From assembly GCA_022478985.1 (NCBI GenBank), contig JAKSZP010009254.1, positions 183,422 through 247,421 of the forward strand: 64,000 nt of DNA, given 5' to 3'. This stretch comes from Massospora cicadina (lineage: Eukaryota > Entomophthoromycota > Entomophthoromycetes > Entomophthorales > Entomophthoraceae). The translations under genes were made by a program, and so were the position numbers. Each line of letters opens with the position of its first letter. Position 1 is the stretch's first letter. This document shows positions 44,626 through 56,761 of the stretch, piece after piece. The notes under the pieces are model-generated. The model saw only the letters and a list, made by a program, of their open reading frames with translations, did no database searches and was not told the origin of the DNA.

Positions 44626-46505
44626 CAGGCTGGTCCAGATAGACCATGAACACTTACAGTTGCTACGTCCTACTTTGAGACCAAACCCACCATCTTGCAT
44701 GCTCCCAAGCTGTGCTCAGAAGCCCCCAGATGCTCACTCAGAGCACCTTGCATTTCTGTAAGTTTGGAAACCCAACCTCTTGGGTTAGACCATTAAAAGG
44801 AACCTTACAGAATTAATAAAGGACATAATATACCTGTTTAGCCCTTGGTTCAACTGGGGACTTGGCTATGTTATTGATGAATATTTGGTAGCTGTTTTAG
44901 CCCCAAAAGAACTTCCTACTGTACCCCCCTCTTTTCTGCTTTTTCCCTTGTGACTAAGACCTAGGGGATTTATAGGGGGATAATCCTAGCCAGAGGCCGC
45001 CATCAGTACCCCTACTCTCTCTTAGTCTCTACCCTGCCATCTCCCACTCCTTTAGAGATCGGAAAATTGGACACCAAAACTCCAGAAATTGTGCTCAGGT
45101 CAGAAAAACTGGATTGAGTCATGATTCATGAGATTCTGGGTTTTGGGGTGACAGTCTGAGTTGAGAATTTATTCTCAAAAAATTTTCAATATAAATTTAA
45201 AGCAATTGTTGAACTTGACTCTGAAGAAATTTAATTCTGCAGGCCCTCCAAGATGATCAAGTCTGCTCAAGTTTTTGATCAGTAAGAGTACCTCTGCTAC
45301 GGATCAGGGAATTACATTGCCAGGGCTTCTATGACCTCATATGTAAGCTAACTGGCAATTGCTCAAGCCCAGGATATTCTTCTGTGAGCACATGAACCAC
45401 CCCAGTTAAGGCTATACCACGATATCTTTCCCCACCACCTAGTATAAATGACAACTGCCCTTCCTAGGAGCAGTTGTGAGCTCATTCAATTATTAAGTTT
45501 AAGTAAAGTATGATCATCTATAAAACTTACTCTACAGACTCCACCTTGCTCGCCAATATTCTCTCATTAAACTTAATTAGACATGCTGCGTTCTGCTTTC
45601 TAGAACTGATGATCATCAAGTGGGTAATCCAATCCATCAATATGGAAGACCACCAAATGGCAGTCAAGATTATAAAAAGTTATGCTCCTGACTTGCTTCA
45701 ACAATTTGCTGCACCGGAAGGGCTTCTCAATTTGCCAAATACAAAATGCTGACCTGCTATTGGTTCAGCGCGACCTGGTCAACCCACAGTTCGCCACTCT
45801 TTTCTCAAGATAGCCATCATCTTCTTACTATCAAACCTTATTGATCTGTCACTGGTTCAGTGCAATCTGGGCAAGATGAGACCTCATCCTCCAAAGACCT
45901 TATTTCATCGTTTGTGGGTGAGAAATTAACATCCTCTCAACAAAGAGGCAAAGTCCAGTCACCAGATTATCTCAGGCATCACTCCTCAGGCCAATCCGTT
46001 CCAGCATATTTTAGTAATTCAAACCAACGTTCCAGCAACGTTTTTGACCCTGCGTGAGAACGTGATACACCCCAAAAAATACAAGACGATGCCCAAGCTG
46101 TCCCCATATTTAAAAATAAACCAATTCAAATTGATTCACTAACCCAATCAGCCTTTTTTGAGATAGGAATCTTCAATGATCATAAGGACACTCATATATA
46201 AAAAAACTGAATCTGGGAATTTTTTCTTGAAACCAAAGGCCAGCAACTGCTAAACCAAGAGGATTTATCATAGTTCATTCCTCTCCCACCCTTGAGGTTG
46301 CAACAGCAAGACCTGCGGACCCCCATTGCAGTCATCTGGTTTGCTATGGGGGCCTTTGGTATGTTATTTGACTTTTACTTCACTCACAAGAACCATATGG
46401 TGTCCCTCATCCAAATCATTAGGGATTCTATGCCCTTGGAATTCTGGGCTTTTTCACTTGGTTGTTACAAACCCAGATTGGAAGACCAGTATTACATTAA
46501 TTAGT
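44626..46505. other. Unassigned insert in H4
   Basis: About 1.9 kb separating two parts of the H4 frame. It holds small frames only (45510-45752 is the largest, 80 codons, unrecognised). Some phrases recall the 61-62 kb relic region. No LTR ends or target duplications identified. Confidence 0.4.
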
Positions 46506-46822
46506 AGGATCAATGAAAGTTTTGGACTTCAGGTTAAATATGGGATCCTTTTCCCCTATGTGAGCAAGGCCACCATCAAGATGGCCATGACAGTTTACAA
46601 ACCCCCAGATTTAATGATTTCCTCCTTCAAAGGGGTACTTTGATCTTGGCTTTTCTTGTGAATCCCACGTCATGGCAGAAGTACATATGCCTATGATTTT
46701 TAAAATACTTCCATCCCTACCATCCAAACTCACTTGACGGATGAGGCCACACTGGAGGTCCAGTTTGCTGGCTTACCCTCCAACCTATCCCCAGAATGCC
46801 TCCATCATGAGCTCATGGAGGG

Positions 46823-47854
46823 TGTCAATAAATTAACCAGATGTATCCTACCAATAGTATCAGAATTAGAGGTGTCAGTTATTCAGGCATGATTTCCAGA
46901 AAATATCCTAGTTTTATACTATCTAATGTTATAATTATTAATTGAGTACAAGTTCAGCGGAATCTGCGTTTGCTGCCAAAATGCCAATTTGAGGATCACT
47001 GTGGGAGTTTATGGCAGAAATCCAATGAATCCATTACAAATTGTCTGATAATGGTTCCGCCAACTAATTTGGAGCACCAGTGACTCATGCCAAGGATGCT
47101 CAATGTTTTATTTGTATTTAATAAACTGTATATGATTGACTGGTGATTTATGCCAAGGATGGATAAATTTAATCTAGAATTTGGTGATCAGATGAGCGGA
47201 TTGGGAGGAAATTGCTATGATGAACGAATAAATGAATTGACAATATGATAAAGTTCCAGCCTGGATGGCCGAGGGGTTTCAGAGGCTCAGTAGCCTAGGT
47301 ATAAATAGTCATTCATTCCCTCCAGATAAACATCTCTTTTTAGCCCATTTACTTTAAGTTGTTAGTAGTTTTTTGGCTAGGTTAAAGGTAAATGGGATTG
47401 GAGATCCCTGACGTTGGCGCAAAGTGATGCGCCTGGAGTGGCTGGTGCTGCTAGCTCCAATACCAGCCCATAGGAGGAACAGGCGGGAACCTGGCCAATC
47501 AACCACCAACGATGGCACTGCTGGACGTCAACCCTGTGGGTTGGAGCGCAGGAGTGCCTTGGCCGTCCAGTATGGGGGCAGGACTCGCTGGGGCATGCCC
47601 AGATGGGTTGGTGAAGGGTCATGATGGTGGAGCAGTGCAGAAGTGCCTTGGCCACCCAGGATGGGGGCAAGACTTGCTGGTGCACACTGCAGGCCATGAG
47701 GCTAAGGTGAAGTTTTGGTCTGCTGTGTTAGTGGATTGGACGCAGCTTCTATTGGGGTTGGTACGCCTATGAATGCGAAATGGCAAAGGACTAACCAATC
47801 TTCATATTGGTTGGCCTGGCACACTAGCAGAGCTCACAGTTGCTTTTTGCGACA
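46823..47854 (+). mobile_element. Solo LTR of family T1, diverged copy
   Basis: 1032 bp starting TGTCAATAAATTAACC and ending TTTTTGCGACA, with a perfect 5-bp duplication gaggg (46818-46822 and 47855-47859). It retains the family TATA region (gtataaatagtc near 47299) and the end segment with ccaatcttcatattggtt. It splits the H4 coding frame exactly between CATGAGCTCATGGAGG and GAGGGCTTGGCTGCC. Confidence 0.8.
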
Positions 47855-48990
47855 GAGGGCTTGGCTGCCTATGGTGCTGATCTCATGATGCAGTTTTTGG
47901 TTCTAAATGGCACTGATCATCTCTCTAGACCTCACAAATTTTGTGATGATCTGCCATCTGTTGCTACACTCACCTTGCAATACCCCTATGTCATGATCAG
48001 ATCCACCCCTGATCATCCCTTCTGGGCATGCATTGAAAACAGCTAAACCATTTTCCCTTGTGATTTGCTCTCTACTACTCAAAGTGCAAGGCCAAGCACT
48101 TACCATTGAAGCTGCTTCTGACGCTCCTCCCTCTGGCCTCATCCCACTACCAATTTCAATAAAATTTTTGCATGAGATCAATTCTCCCCCCACCATCATC
48201 TGCTGAGGGCGCTGCTTTCACGGCTCCATCTAACCAAGTTTAAACCATTATAACCATTCCTGTGCAGATGGAGGCTCATGAAGCGGCAGATTTGTCATGT
48301 TTTATGGTGCACGGCCAATCAGCATCTGCCACCTAACCAACTCCTGTCACTGGTCAATGCTGATAGTAATAAAGTTCTTTTGATGCCCTTAAATAGGTTG
48401 ACAATTCTGACCGTGCCTACAGAATTAAACCTGACTTTGACTGGTCAGGATTCTTCACACAGCCCCCTAATTAGACTCCATGCCACTGTTTTCATCTTCA
48501 CAACGGATTTCAAGTTACAAAAATATTCATCAAAAGGCTGTTGATGCAGACATTGTCACCACCAACTCCTTCCTCCACCAAGCTTTATATATGGTGATTG
48601 ATTCACTCTGTGAGGGTTTCCAATACCTAGATCCCCTATAGATTAATCCAATGGCGCCAAATTTAATAACAAGGAACTAGCATTTGCAGCTGGCCACACA
48701 TGTGTTGATGTAGAGAGATCTTCACTTTATGACCACAACTACCCACAAAACTGCTAGCGCACTTAATAAATCACTTTTTATGCCTGAACTCATCACCTTT
48801 GCCAAATATCAACTTGCCTAAAACATTGAGGCGATTCACACTGCTAGCTTCATTGATGAGGAGATTTATCGCCAACTTCTCCTTCTACCCCACGCCACTG
48901 ATGCTTCAGCCCCCTTTTGTCTGCCTTTCCCCACCATTTGAAGAAACTGGCAGCTGACAAAAAAGCCCCTACCCTCTTTTTCTTCTAATA

Positions 48991-49245
48991 TATTTGCTTA
49001 GGCTAACATTGCGGCACCATGTAAGATTTTTCTATCTTATAAGACTTTTTTTGCACACAGCAAATAAGGATGCGTGGAGGACCCCCTCTTGGGTTAGGCA
49101 CCACTAGTACTAAAAGAATTTATACCAAGGAATTAAGTACAAAAATTACCCAATATTAGACATTTGTCAAAGCTCTAAATCATCTTGACATTATTAAAAA
49201 CTGCTTAAAATTTTCTGCACAAGGTTGTTTGACTATTTATAGAGA
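48991..49245. other. Spacer with a retroposed tail
   Basis: No gene. cccctcttgggttagg with ccactagtactaaaag at 49081-49116 is a diverged member of the second tail family (12490, 22075, 29522). Confidence 0.5.
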
Positions 49246-49262
49246 TAAAGAAGTGCTATATT

Positions 49263-49398
49263 AAATAAAATAAAATATTTGAGGTGGGTCTACCTTGGGA
49301 CAAATATACCAGACTGAGAATTTTTCTAGCCAGTACAGGTTCCAAACTCAAAACCTGCACTAGGGTGGAAGCAGTTTTACCTGCTTGGCTAACCACCC
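49263..49398 (-). mobile_element. tRNA-derived SINE-3, short
   Basis: 136 bp with a 17-bp duplication taaagaagtgctaYatt (49246-49262 and 49399-49415). On the minus strand it starts GGGTGGTTAGCCAAGCAGG, an A-box-like region. About 45 bases on it has a weak B-box-like stretch, then almost directly the LINE-type tail (tgtcccaaggtagaccc, acctcaaatattttatt). It is little more than a tRNA head joined to the tail. Confidence 0.8.
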
Positions 49399-49505
49399 TA
49401 AAGAAGTGCTACATTGTTGATGACAGATAGCATATTAAAGCCTTCTTTATATTTAATTAAAACCTTATTCAGGTATCTTTTTACTAACAAGTAATAAAAA
49501 CCTCA

Positions 49506-49779
49506 AATTTAATTTTAAATTCATTTGAGGTACACCAACCAGGGGACGGACATCACCTAAACATATACTCCAAAACTAAACGCAAAAACATGAACCAACT
49601 GCCTTAAACGAGCAGTGGGACACACACAAAAAATGAGAAAACAACCTACCAGGCGGCACAGTGGCGAGCTGCTATTCCACCATGGCGGAGGGGGAGGAGG
49701 GATCAAACAGTCATCAGGTTCAGCATTGAAGAAGTGGATTAATGCTGAAAGCAAGGGGGTTGGGGCGTCCGCAGGGTAA
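49506..49779 (-). mobile_element. Family H copy H6, 5'-truncated
   Basis: 274 bp holding only the H 3' end. On the minus strand: GCGGACGCCCCAACCCCC (the APTP segment of the protein C-terminus), CCGCCATGGTGGAATAG, then the tail (ccgtcccctggttggtg, tacctcaaatg). Flanks aagtaataaaaacctca and aagtaatatacacctca match at 15 of 17 positions. Confidence 0.75.
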
Positions 49780-50943
49780 AAGTAATATACACCTCACTCA
49801 GGGTAATTAAGAAATTTATAACTTAAATTATTTATTCAGGGAAAGTCGACCAGGGGACAAGCACTTCTGATATAGTGGGGATAAACTAATTAACTGTGAA
49901 AAATTAAAGACACCCCGGAGGATTTGAGGTCCCTTCTGGTTGTCTCCAGGACCACCAAGTTTAGGACGGTAGGGGGGTTTATGTTGGCTTATCTTTGGAT
50001 GCAGCATGAGTGAAGGAAAGAATTAATCTTTAGGAACCATATGGGGAACCATGTATTGATTCTCCTTCTGTTACGGGGGTCATATGTCCATACAGCCATG
50101 CTTGGAAATGTTCCAATATATATGACAGTGGAAATGATTTATTGGTTCTTGGATTGTAGGCGTTGCTCCTGTAAACGATACCAGTACTATTGTATGGACC
50201 GTCCATAGTGCTATTGCTACTATTAACGCCCAGAGGGATGGGTGGATAGGTGACTCCATGTTTAGAGCGAACATGTTCCTAGCTAGACTGAATGGTTGTC
50301 CACTTTTTTGGCGGAATAGGCGCATGACCTCTTTCCACAAAGCCACTGATGTTGGACATTGTTCTAAACGGTGTACTAGGCTTCCATACTGGCCACATAT
50401 TGTACATGAGGAATGGGCTGCATTTGACCGTTCTGCTGTGCGGTATACTCTCCTCACGCATCTCCACACATGTGCTCTTATCCTGGGTTGAGGTAGTGAG
50501 TGATGTGTGTATCTCCAGACTCTTCTTTGGGTCTCCAGGTTGTATGGTATATCCATATGGTCTAGGTAATCAATTCTGGCTATGGTATTCGGACTTCTGT
50601 ATATTATGTTGTCTGTGACTATTTGGCCATTAATTTCCTGTCTATGAGTTAGCCTTGGGCGCCCTCTATGACTGATATGGTCACATATGTGGATATTCCA
50701 CTCTGCTCTTCTCATGGCTAGGAGTATTTGTTTGAAATGTGCAGGAGTGCCATGTGGTCCTGAAGCTGTAGGATGGGACGCCAGATACTTGATTAATGTA
50801 TTTGGGTGATCTGGGTTTCTTAATTAGAGTGCTCATGTAAAGTTATATCTTACTGTTTTGGCCCAATGTATATCTGAAAGATCTGGGCTAGTTAATTGAG
50901 ATTTCCAGGATCCTAGTATATGGGTCGCTTGCTCTGCATAATT

Positions 50944-52874
50944 TTATTTAACTGAAGTAAGCCGACCAGGAGATGGACATTACTGAACTAAAACTAAAAT
51001 CATAATAAATTAAAACTAACGATTCAAACAAAACGCCCAAAGTGGACAGAATGATTGAATTGTACCTAACAAAATATCCAACCAGGTGGGAAGCGAATAC
51101 TGCTATCCCTCCATGGTGGATGGGGAGGAGAGATTGGGAAGCTTGTCTTTGGCCACATCCATCTCATTATAGAGTAGGGTGCGTGTTAAGGCAGATAGTA
51201 AGGGTGTGGGGGCATTGGCGGCATGGGGTTCAATATCAATGATGCCTGGAACTTTCAAATAGTTGCCAGCCATCATTATACCAACGATGTATTTGCCCAA
51301 AGCATCTTCAGCTTTGAGGCGGGCGTCTGTGAATTTAACAAACATGGCAATGAAGGTTTGTGTTATTTTTGCTTTCAGATTCTGTGCTACTGTTATCACG
51401 TTCTGGATGGCTTTAGTGACGTTTTTGTGTAAAGTTTTCATGTTATTCTTAATTTGTGGAGTAAGATTTATGGGGATGACGGGAGATGGAATTCTTCCTG
51501 TGAGTGCAGCCACAAATTTGGTGGCAGCTTTGTGAAGCGGATGGCAATCTGGTGTGGCGGCTGAATTTACTGCAAGCTGGTGGTCACTGTAGAACGGTTT
51601 GGCATTAGGTTGTGGGACATATTTCTGAGGTGGGAATTTTGCATCCCATTCTGCGTTACAGAGCCGCTCAAGTTGCAGCATCAGTTCTTCAATGACATTA
51701 CCTGATTCATTAATTTTATCCAATAATTCCCATGGATTTTGGTTAAATTGGATTGGGGAATCAGCGTACGGTTGAGGTTTTTTTGAGTTGTTTGCAGATG
51801 CATGGGATTGAACTGGGATCCAATCTGATGTTTGGTTGGATGAATTATTTGTGGCATTGGGGCAAGATGGGTGCTGATTGGTGGCTGCAGGTGCAGGTGC
51901 AGCTGCAGAATCAGGCATTGGATGAGGGGAAGGTAGGATTGTACCTCATGTCAGAGTTGGCGCGGGGTGGGCGGTGAATTGGTGGGCATTGGGCAAACTT
52001 TTGGTGTTGGCAGAAGTTTCTGAGTATGGGCATTTATGTTTTAAGTGGTCTAACTCAAACAGGATGGACAAATCATCCGTCCACCCTCAACGTGGGCCAA
52101 GAATGGATGGTTGGGGGCAGATGGGATGGTGGCACAAAGGGGAATTGCTAAAGAAATTTTTGTAAATTCAGGGCTGATTGTGGCATATGCCTGAGGCCCA
52201 GAGAGGCGTGTGGCCCCATTTGGGACCACAAATTGCAAGATGGGGTTTGCGCCATAGGCTGCCAAACTGTCCATAAGCTCCTGGTGGAGCGCTGCAGGGG
52301 GGTGGGAAAACCTGAAAACTGGACCACCAAGGTGGTGTCCGTTGGGAGCTGAGTCCAAGTTGTTGGGAGGGGAATATTAATGAAAATTAATGGCACTGTT
52401 GCCGCAATGACTGCATTGGCTTCACAGGGGAAGCTGAGATCAAAGTACCCCTTATAGGGTGGAAGCCTATGAAACAGACTGGTGTCATCACCGCCTGAGC
52501 CATTTTGATAATGGCTTGGTCGTCATAGGGGAAGAATTTCCCATATTTGACCCTAAGGCCAAAATGCATGTTGCTCCAGGGGAGCACCAGGGGGCAGCGG
52601 GGCACCACTTAGGTTTTGGCGAGATGGGCATCGAGATCCTTGGGAGGAACAAATCGCCCCAAGGGTTTGGAATGACTGAGTGAGCCAGTCTGAGCGCGTT
52701 TTCCTGTCAGATGGAAAATGGAGGGGGGAGTTTTTCCACTGCCCCACGATGGGACAGTCAGTGGGGGATCTGGCAACATTGGAGCAAGACTTCAGTATGC
52801 AATTAAGTGTTTGCTTTTAATTTACCAAAATCAATTTGCTCAGAAAGTTACGCCAAGCAGAGAGAGAGTTTTTG
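50944..52874 (-). mobile_element. Family H ORF1-only retrotransposon, copy H5
   Basis: 1931 bp, with a 16-bp duplication cttgctctRcataatt (50928-50943 and 52875-52890), inside LINE LE. The tail on the minus strand reads atgtccatctcctggtcgg and cttacttcag. It is the same subfamily and length as H1, and diverged from H2/H3. Confidence 0.87.
51103..52779 (-). pseudogene. H5 ORF1-like (Gag-like) protein with long intact C-terminal half
   Basis: Starts at ATG 52779 (MLPDPP) with PPSIFHLTGKRAQTGSLSHS and PPKDLDAHLAKT, then a stop. The next block is LRVKYGKFFPYDDQAIIKMAQ, then TLVVQFSGFPTPL. A knuckle CX2CX4HX4C lies near 52030-52080 after a one-base shift. The last 271 codons (51103-51918) are open. 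They contain a Pro/Ala linker, NQNPWELLDKINESGN, LMLQLERLCNAEWDAKF, LHKNVTKAIQNVITVAQNLKAKITQTF (a long helix), and the end motif PHAANAPTPLLSALTRTL. This is the clearest view of the C-terminal domain, which I cannot place in any known family. Confidence 0.75.
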
Positions 52875-55550
52875 CTTGCTCTACATAATTAGTAAGCCCC
52901 ATACCTCCATTACTTCTAGAGCCAAATAAGGATTCAAGGCGTACAGGGGGCTGTGGTTGTACCAAATCCATCCTTGTAATAAGGCGTAAATTGTGTTAAA
53001 AAAGGCTGGCGAGAAAGTTATTGCATAGGCTGTAAACCATATGATTGATAGTATCATGGAGTTGGCTATTGTGACCCTTCCTGTTAGACCTGTTTGATGT
53101 CGATGTAAAGAGGTAATTTATCTTTTTATTTTATCCAGGAGTTGATTTTCCATCATGGAGTTGGCATAACCTCCTGCTTCCAACCATACCCCCAAGTGAC
53201 GGACAGGTCCAGCTGTAGGCTTGGTAGTGATGGGAAGTTTCAGTGGGGTTAATGCTGATTTTTGCCTCCTATGTATGGTGAGAAGTCTTAAAGTTGTATT
53301 AGCTTGTTGTCCCTAGGTAGATGGCATCCACTGGGTCTGATATTTCCTCAGGAGTATAATTTCCGTTTTCTCAGTGTTAAGTGATGCGTTACTTATAGCT
53401 GAATATTCTTGTATTATCTTCTCAATTCTGCGAGCATTCTGATTGTTGGATATACCCACCACACAATCATCAGCAAAGGCCATCATTTTGATTGGTGGTT
53501 GGCCCTTGACGTTGATTCCCTTGGGAAGTGTGTTTGTATTTCAGATTAGGGGTCTAAGCCAAAAATTTGTAGAGTAGAGGGCTTAGTGGGTCTCCTTGTT
53601 TGAGTCCTCTCTGTGAAATGAATGGGTTAGTTAGAAACCTGCTTCACTCACAGCCATGATGGCTAATTCTGTGAACAACATCACCCAGCTTATGAAACTA
53701 TTTGGGAGTTTGATTTTTTGAAGGTAGGCCCTGAGATAGGTCCAGTTCACCCTGTTGTATGCCTTCTGTTGGTCCAAAAAGACAAGTGCTCCAGAGGTTT
53801 TGGACTGTCAAACATTTGAAACTGTGTGTATGTTGTCCCATATGGATCTTCTTGAAATAAAATCCATATTGTGATGGGTAAATCGCATCAGTTGCAATTT
53901 CTCCTAGTCTTTTAGTCATAATTTTTGTGAATATTATGGTATCTGTGTTGGTTAGGGATATTGGGCGCCAGTTGGAGAGGTCTAATCTTTCTCCTTTCTT
54001 GAATAAAGTGACCGTGTAGGCTTCTTTGCCTCCAGGTAGGAGGCATGTTTCCATAATACACTTGTTCATCGAAGCTAGAAGAATGTTAGAGATGTAAGTA
54101 AGATATTTTATACAAAATTCATAGGGAATCCCATAAGGTCCAGGGAATTTCCCTCTTGGTGCACCACATACTAATTCTCATAGTTCCTCACGTGATATTA
54201 GGTTAATTAGGTTATTTTGAGCCACTGTGTCAATATGTGCATTTGTGAGTAATTGTTCAATTTTTTCTGATTTGACTGGTTTGGATTTATATAAATTTGT
54301 ATAAAACCTGTGTACTTCAGTCGCAACTTCTTTGGGTGTTTCTGCTATGGATTTGTCTGGTCATCAGACCTGTGTGCAAGCTATCATACTTTTCTGGGAG
54401 TGAAATTGACAGAAAAAATAGATAAAGCAAGTTTCTCTGTATATTATGTTTTTTGCTCTATATTAAACTCCAACTCAGTTTTGGTGTTCACATATCAGGG
54501 TGTTTAGCCAATCAGAAACCTCTGCCAATTTAAAACTCCATCTAGGGCTGTACCCTGTGCATAGGACATTGTTTTCCAGGTGATTGATTTCTGTCAAGGT
54601 GTGCTTGATAATGACTGAAGCTTCCCTGTATCTTCTAGACGTTGTGTGTTTAATCTGTTAGGTTGTTGATTTATAAAATTTTCCCAGTTGGTTAAAAGGT
54701 TTAAACAGAAAGGTGTTTGAAAATCTCAGGTTGAGGATATTCCTCCATCCAGAATTGAAATTCTGAGCTGGATAAACTTTCTGGACGTATTCTGCACCAT
54801 CTGCGTGCTTGGGTAGTTTTTTCTGCTGGTGTGTAGGATACCAAACTAGCTGATGGTCAGAAAATTCAATTTATGTAGTTTTGAATTTATGAATTTATTG
54901 ACAGAAAATTAATGATGAAACTATTAGGTCTATCTGTGACATAGAGATAAGTGCACCGTTGTGTACATGTGGGCGTGTCATGTTCTGTAGTAGGGGTGAT
55001 CTTTTAGGTAGCAGATCATATAGTCACAGAGTGGCCTTTAGTATGCTAAATTCTACTTGCCCTTGTGATACCTCCATTGTGTATGGCCATCGGTCAGTCT
55101 CTGTGTTGATCCAGCAGTTCATGTCTCCCATGATACAAGTGTTTTCTAGAAGATGGAGTTGTGTTAAGCTGTTAAAAACTCTCATTGGTCCAGTGCACAG
55201 TTTGGTGCATACACAAGCGATATTGTGTGCACTTCTTTGTGCCATGAGAAGGTAACAGCTAGTACGCAGCTGTCCAGGAAAGAATTTTTATTAATAAAAT
55301 TTAAAGTTTTGGTTTGCGCATACTATCACCCCACAGTGTTGATTAAAACGATATTTTTGGGAGGAGCATTTTTTCCCATGCATCCTCCTTTCCCTGTGGA
55401 CAGTGGGTTTACTGCACCACCAGGATATCCACAGGTGGGTTTGTAGGAGACTCAACTTCTTGGCCCAGGACGTTAAGGCCTTGAGTCCCGCTATGTTCAA
55501 CGTAAATATCTCTACTGAGACGCCCAATGCGCCTCAGGAGCGGTTAGCAG

Positions 55551-56170
55551 TGTAATAGACAGTATTAATCCATTCGTTGCATTTCAATTTGGATTCAGAA
55601 AATCTGAACCCAAATTGATCCATTTAAAAAGATTTTTGGCGTTTATCAGGTTTGGGCGCTGAGTGTGCCTCTCCTGAATTATTAATTAGGATCTTGTGAG
55701 CCTAATCAATGGTTCAGGTGAGGCCCCAGAAGGGCGACCTTTAAGGTTGAGCCCACGCAATTCTAAACTTTGTTCAGAATTTTCTCTCTTTCTCTCTGGT
55801 GGCTTTGGGGCCACCCTTACCTTATCTTACCTGATGATCCGTGCACAACAAGTTTTTGTCACATCAACAAAAACTTGAGTTTTTGGGGTTTGATCTCCCT
55901 TGAATATCCTGTCTTTTACTTGGTGTGTTCATGGCATCAGATTATCAGGATCCTGTTCATCAGCAACTTTTTATTCGATAATAAATAAAATAAGGTTAAT
56001 TCTGGGGTTTGCAACTTCACTTACCTATTTCATCTTTTTCTTGCTCCAAATTTCCCTAATTCTGAGGTTTACTACCTTGAGAGTCCAGCTCACGCTGGAC
56101 GTTTGGTGTGAATTGTGTTGAACCTAAGGTAAGATGGCAATCAGAAACTGGGACGTTTCTGACCATTACA
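55551..56170 (+). repeat. F left LTR
   Basis: 620 bp, same length as the right LTR, differing mostly by transitions. Contains ttctctctttctctctgg and an AATAAATAAAATAAGG segment that could serve as RNA 3' end signal. Confidence 0.85.
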
Positions 56171-56761
56171 TTATTCTGAACTGCATGTGCTGCCAGCACG
56201 CCACCAGATCCCCAGTTCAGCTGACCTCAGTGGTCACATCAGGTCCCAGTTGTCAAGTAACCAGCACCGGAGGGAGCCAGTGACTGATGGTCAACCCTGG
56301 ACCTGAAGTGATCGTTGGTGCGAAATTCTGGTGCGGCCTTTCCCCCACCAGGGATTTAGTTGGCACTGAGGGGACCTGGCCCAGCAGGGCTCTCTCACCT
56401 ATGGACAGTCCATTTGGTATGGGGATGGCCGTCCAGCCATGCTGGACCGTGCGCCCCTTCCATGCTTCAGTTGGAGAGAGCGCCTTCCTGGTTGGGATAG
56501 GAAGACCATCACCAACTGGGGCGTGGGAGGGGAGGCGCACCACAGCCAAGTGCTGGGCATGCTTCCTTGTGCCAGGTGGGCTGGTTCCAGAAGCCCAGTC
56601 CTGATTTGCTCTCACCTTTATCTTTTCCCATGAGGGGCCCAGAATTTCTCTGGGCTAATTTTCCCAGGGCTCAAGGTAACTCGCCCCAAGAAGCCCTCAT
56701 GGTGGCGGCCTCCCGCTGTGGGGCCCCTCTTCAGGGAGGGGCCCTTCTTTAGCGGGGGTGA
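56171..56761 (+). other. F internal region, GC-rich, function unknown
   Basis: 591 bp, clearly more GC-rich than the LTRs and the host LINE. Both strands carry a frame of about 105-120 codons (plus 56287-56604; minus 56253-56615), so at least one is a shadow. Neither has a recognisable motif. The region could be a captured sequence or a packaging region. Confidence 0.45.

Larger units (their letters stand above)
39148..48990 (+). mobile_element. Family H copy H4, old and multiply interrupted
   Basis: The 5' leader (ctctctttcacttcatcactt, about 39153) is cut by LINE LB, whose target duplication lies in this leader. The body resumes at 44478. A coding piece near 44560-44620 is followed by an unassigned ~1.9 kb insert and then 46506-46822 (FGLQVKYGILFPYVSKA). 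A solo T1 LTR cuts the frame at 46823-47854. The frame then continues at 47860 (GLAAYGADLMMQFLVLNG, DHPFWACIEN). A relic of the C-terminal end (ATDASAP, about 48895) lies near 48950. No 3' tail or target duplication was found, so the outer limits are approximate. Confidence 0.6.
49900..55527 (-). pseudogene. LINE LE ORF2: endonuclease-reverse transcriptase, split by H5
   Basis: Starts near 55527 with FTLNIAGLKALTSWAKKLSL (the ATG of LB is TTG here). The endonuclease has IMGDMNCWINTETDRWPY (about 55110). The reverse transcriptase has LFKKGERLDLSNWRPISLTN and TIIFTKIMTKRL (about 53930-54000), and an Asp-Asp region near 53460-53500 (minus strand: AFADDCVVGIS). H5 interrupts the region after the polymerase at 50944-52874. 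Beyond it, 50080-50715 encodes the 211-residue C-terminal part with CTICGQYGSLVHRLEQC. Frames are broken by several stops. Confidence 0.8.

Noticed and set aside
56253..56615. 120-codon minus-strand frame in element F as a gene
   Set aside because: An overlapping plus-strand frame of similar length exists in the same GC-rich DNA; long frames in both strands are expected from low stop-codon density, so neither is supported.
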